A stretch of 6,432 bases of DNA from Oscillospiraceae bacterium (lineage in GTDB: Bacteria; Bacillota; Clostridia; Oscillospirales; Ruminococcaceae): NCBI GenBank assembly GCA_900768735.1, contig CAAGDZ010000202.1:1-6432 (forward strand). The letters are read 5' to 3'. Positions 5,570 through 6,432 of the stretch are shown here, piece by piece. Below the pieces are notes generated by a model. The model did not search any database, was not told the DNA's origin, and saw only the letters and a list, made by a program, of their open reading frames with translations. Position numbers and translations under genes: made by a program. Position 1 is the first letter of the stretch, and every line of letters begins with the position of its first letter.

Positions 5570-5962
5570 TTATTTATGCTTGTTTGCGGCGGCATTTATG
5601 CCGTCATTATTGCCGTATTTGCCGAGAATATGCTTTTTCATCAGCGAATACAGCTGTGTTGACTTTAAATAAGGGGTTTTGCCCCTCGCCACAAAAATAA
5701 AGTCGTATCTTTTCTGTGTGTTTTCTCTCAGCACGGGTTCAATAAGGCGGAACGCCTCGCGTATAACGCGTCTTGCTCTGCTGCGCTTTACAGCATTTCC
5801 GATTTTCTTTCCGGTGACTATTCCGATGCGGTTTACCCGCCTTTTGCTTTCCCTTGCGTAGCATATAAATGCGTAGGTCGCGGTGCACTCGCCCTTTTTA
5901 AAAAGATAGCGGAACTCGCGGTCCTTTTTCACGCATACATACTTTTTAACGTAACCGTCCAT
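5570..5962 (-). CDS. rnpA: RNase P protein component
   Basis: The protein subunit that binds RNase P RNA and helps it remove 5' leaders from precursor tRNAs. The 130 residues are slightly above the usual 115-120. Visible features are the N-terminal VKKDREFRYLFKKG (about 11-24), which lines the precursor-binding cleft; the basic signature GNAVKRSRARRVIREAFR (55-72); and YDFIFVARGKTP (86-97). The classical RNR core is RSR here (60-62), a conservative variation. The extra C-terminal residues (GNNDGINAAANKHK) are polar and probably disordered. The ATG lies 16 nt after rpmH and has no strong Shine-Dalgarno, which suggests translational coupling to rpmH. The neighbours rpmH and yidD confirm the identity. 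Confidence 0.96.
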   Translation of the reverse strand: MDGYVKKYVCVKKDREFRYLFKKGECTATYAFICYARESKRRVNRIGIVTGKKIGNAVKRSRARRVIREAFRLIEPVLRENTQKRYDFIFVARGKTPYLKSTQLYSLMKKHILGKYGNNDGINAAANKHK

Positions 5963-5978
5963 ATTGCGGCGTCGGCAA

Positions 5979-6113
5979 TCAGTAGCTGAGGTGCTTTCTG
6001 CCCTTAGCGCGTCTTCTTGCTAATACCTTGCGACCGTTTCTTGTGGACATTCTTTTTCTGAAGCCGTGTTCTTTCTGTCTCTGCAGCTTCTTGGGCTGAT
6101 AGGTTCTTTTCAT
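5979..6113 (-). CDS. rpmH: 50S ribosomal protein L34
   Basis: A 44-residue, highly basic protein of the large ribosomal subunit. It starts MKRTYQPKKLQRQKEHGF and ends with ARRRAKGRKHLSY, matching L34 along its whole length, including the RMSTRNGRKVL centre. The open frame extends 31 codons upstream, but the ATG at 6113 is right because AGGAGG lies 8 nt before it and L34 always begins this way. It is the first gene of the operon: the promoter is about 60 nt upstream and rnpA follows after 16 nt. Confidence 0.98.
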   Translation of the reverse strand: MKRTYQPKKLQRQKEHGFRKRMSTRNGRKVLARRRAKGRKHLSY

Positions 6114-6121
6114 TTTTAATT

Positions 6122-6127
6122 CCTCCT
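6122..6127 (-). promoter_or_regulatory. Ribosome binding site of rpmH
   Basis: AGGAGG on the minus strand with 8-nt spacing to ATG 6113; it fixes the start inside the longer open frame. Confidence 0.88.
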
Positions 6128-6177
6128 GTAAATAGTCATTGTAAAAATTGCGCCGATTTGCGCCTATGCAATTTAAT

Positions 6178-6206
6178 ATTATACCGTAAAACGGAGATGA
6201 TGTCAA
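6178..6206 (-). promoter_or_regulatory. Sigma-A promoter of the rpmH operon
   Basis: TTGACA (plus 6201-6206), 17 nt, TATAAT (plus 6178-6183): a perfect vegetative consensus on the minus strand. It lies about 65 nt upstream of rpmH, as fits highly expressed ribosomal genes. The 5' leader carries two TTGCGCC copies 10 nt apart on the plus strand (6148-6164), of unknown significance. Confidence 0.92.
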
Positions 6207-6236
6207 GATGTAAAATAAAAAATATAAAAAAACTTG
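6207..6236 (-). promoter_or_regulatory. A/T-rich UP-like element of the rpmH promoter
   Basis: Immediately upstream of the -35 box the minus strand reads TTTTTTTATATTTTTTATTTT, almost purely A/T. Its position and composition match an alpha-subunit UP element; the function is inferred. Confidence 0.5.
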
Positions 6237-6242
6237 GGGTAT

Positions 6243-6261
6243 CGGTGTAAATGGTACACCG
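6243..6261. promoter_or_regulatory. 7-bp palindrome upstream of the rpmH promoter
   Basis: CGGTGTA-AATGG-TACACCG is a perfect inverted repeat with a 5-nt spacer, about 37 nt upstream of the -35 box. It may be a regulator site. Alternatively, read on the minus strand, it may be the stem of a weak terminator for an upstream gene, since TTTTTTT follows 12 nt later. The evidence does not choose between these. Confidence 0.4.
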
Positions 6262-6288
6262 TGAAGATTAACTGACTGTTAAGAAATA

Positions 6289-6336
6289 GGGGGTGTTTTT
6301 GAAAAATCATTATATCACTTCTGATTTTACACCCCC
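6289..6336. repeat. Imperfect long inverted repeat
   Basis: GGGGGTGT (6289-6296) and AAAATCA (6303-6309) pair with TGATTTT (6322-6328) and ACACCCCC (6329-6336). This gives 15 pairs with a 6-nt one-sided bulge and a 12-nt loop. It forms the left part of a structured non-coding block; a mobile or multicopy intergenic element is possible but cannot be shown from one copy. Confidence 0.5.
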
Positions 6337-6358
6337 AACCCCCTATCCCCCTTCCCCC
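6332..6358 (-). repeat. Four G5 tracts: G-quadruplex motif (i-motif on the plus strand)
   Basis: The plus strand has four C5 runs at 6332-6336, 6339-6343, 6347-6351 and 6354-6358, separated by AA, TAT and TT. The minus strand is therefore G5-N2-G5-N3-G5-N2-G5, an excellent intramolecular G-quadruplex motif with very short loops, about 125 nt upstream of the rpmH -35 box. Confidence 0.7.
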
Positions 6359-6407
6359 GACTGGGGAAAGGGGGTGAAGTTCGGGGGCTGGCGCCCCTGC
6401 GCCCCCG
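6347..6407. repeat. Two G/C-rich hairpins next to the G-quadruplex block
   Basis: Stem 1 pairs CCCCCTTCCCC (6347-6357) with GGGGAAAGGGGG (6363-6374) around a 5-nt loop and one bulged A. Stem 2 pairs CGGGGGC (6382-6388) with GCCCCCG (6401-6407). Base composition is sharply different from the neighbouring genes, as in a palindromic intergenic repeat. Across 6207-6432 no gene, tRNA or DnaA box is recognised. Confidence 0.5.
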
Positions 6408-6432
6408 CTGATGTGGGTTGCGGCTGTAAGCC

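Noticed and set aside
6346..6432. Minus-strand open frame through the right-edge G/C-rich block (low-complexity P/Q/G product ending in TAG)
   Set aside because: The frame is open because of homopolymer G/C runs, has no start within the window, and overlaps strong inverted repeats. It looks like structured non-coding DNA.

Overview
The window looks like chromosomal DNA from a low-to-mid GC Clostridia-class Firmicute, most like the Ruminococcus/Oscillospiraceae group. The grounds are the conserved rpmH-rnpA-yidD-yidC-jag order, a short Gram-positive-type YidC, a type III glutamine synthetase (GSIII, glnN), strong AGGAGG ribosome binding sites and near-consensus sigma-A promoters. The genus is an inference. 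All recognised genes lie on the minus strand, so biological order runs from the right end of the window to the left.

Right end (about 6207-6432): no convincing gene. It holds a run of inverted repeats, a block of four C5 tracts that is a textbook G-quadruplex motif on the minus strand, and a palindrome upstream of the rpmH promoter. No dnaA gene or DnaA box is visible, although rpmH often lies next to dnaA/oriC in Firmicutes.

Region 2908-6206: a consensus promoter with an A/T-rich UP-like element drives a tight five-gene operon: rpmH (ribosomal protein L34), rnpA (RNase P protein), yidD (membrane insertion factor), yidC (insertase) and jag/khpB (KH-R3H RNA-binding protein). It ends at a 15-bp terminator hairpin. 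Together these genes serve ribosome assembly, tRNA maturation and membrane-protein insertion. The first in-frame ATG of yidC lies inside its conserved first membrane segment. The best start is an unusual ATA codon 15 codons upstream, 9 nt from a Shine-Dalgarno sequence.

Region 455-2816: glnN, a complete type III glutamine synthetase, has its own promoter, palindromes around that promoter, and an intrinsic terminator hairpin in its 5' leader between promoter and start codon, which suggests transcription attenuation. Its transcript appears to end at an 11-bp hairpin with a U tract.

Left end (1-413): the first 49 codons of an O-acetylhomoserine sulfhydrylase (metY-like) gene, cut by the window edge. 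Upstream lie a perfect sigma-A promoter, an A-tract UP-like element and a previously unlisted 23-codon leader ORF ending in a Cys-rich RMCRCCR stretch. This looks like a cysteine-sensing leader peptide for sulfur assimilation. The left half of the window thus has two assimilation genes (nitrogen and sulfur), each behind a leader with apparent cis-regulation. These leaders and the yidC start are the most interesting items.
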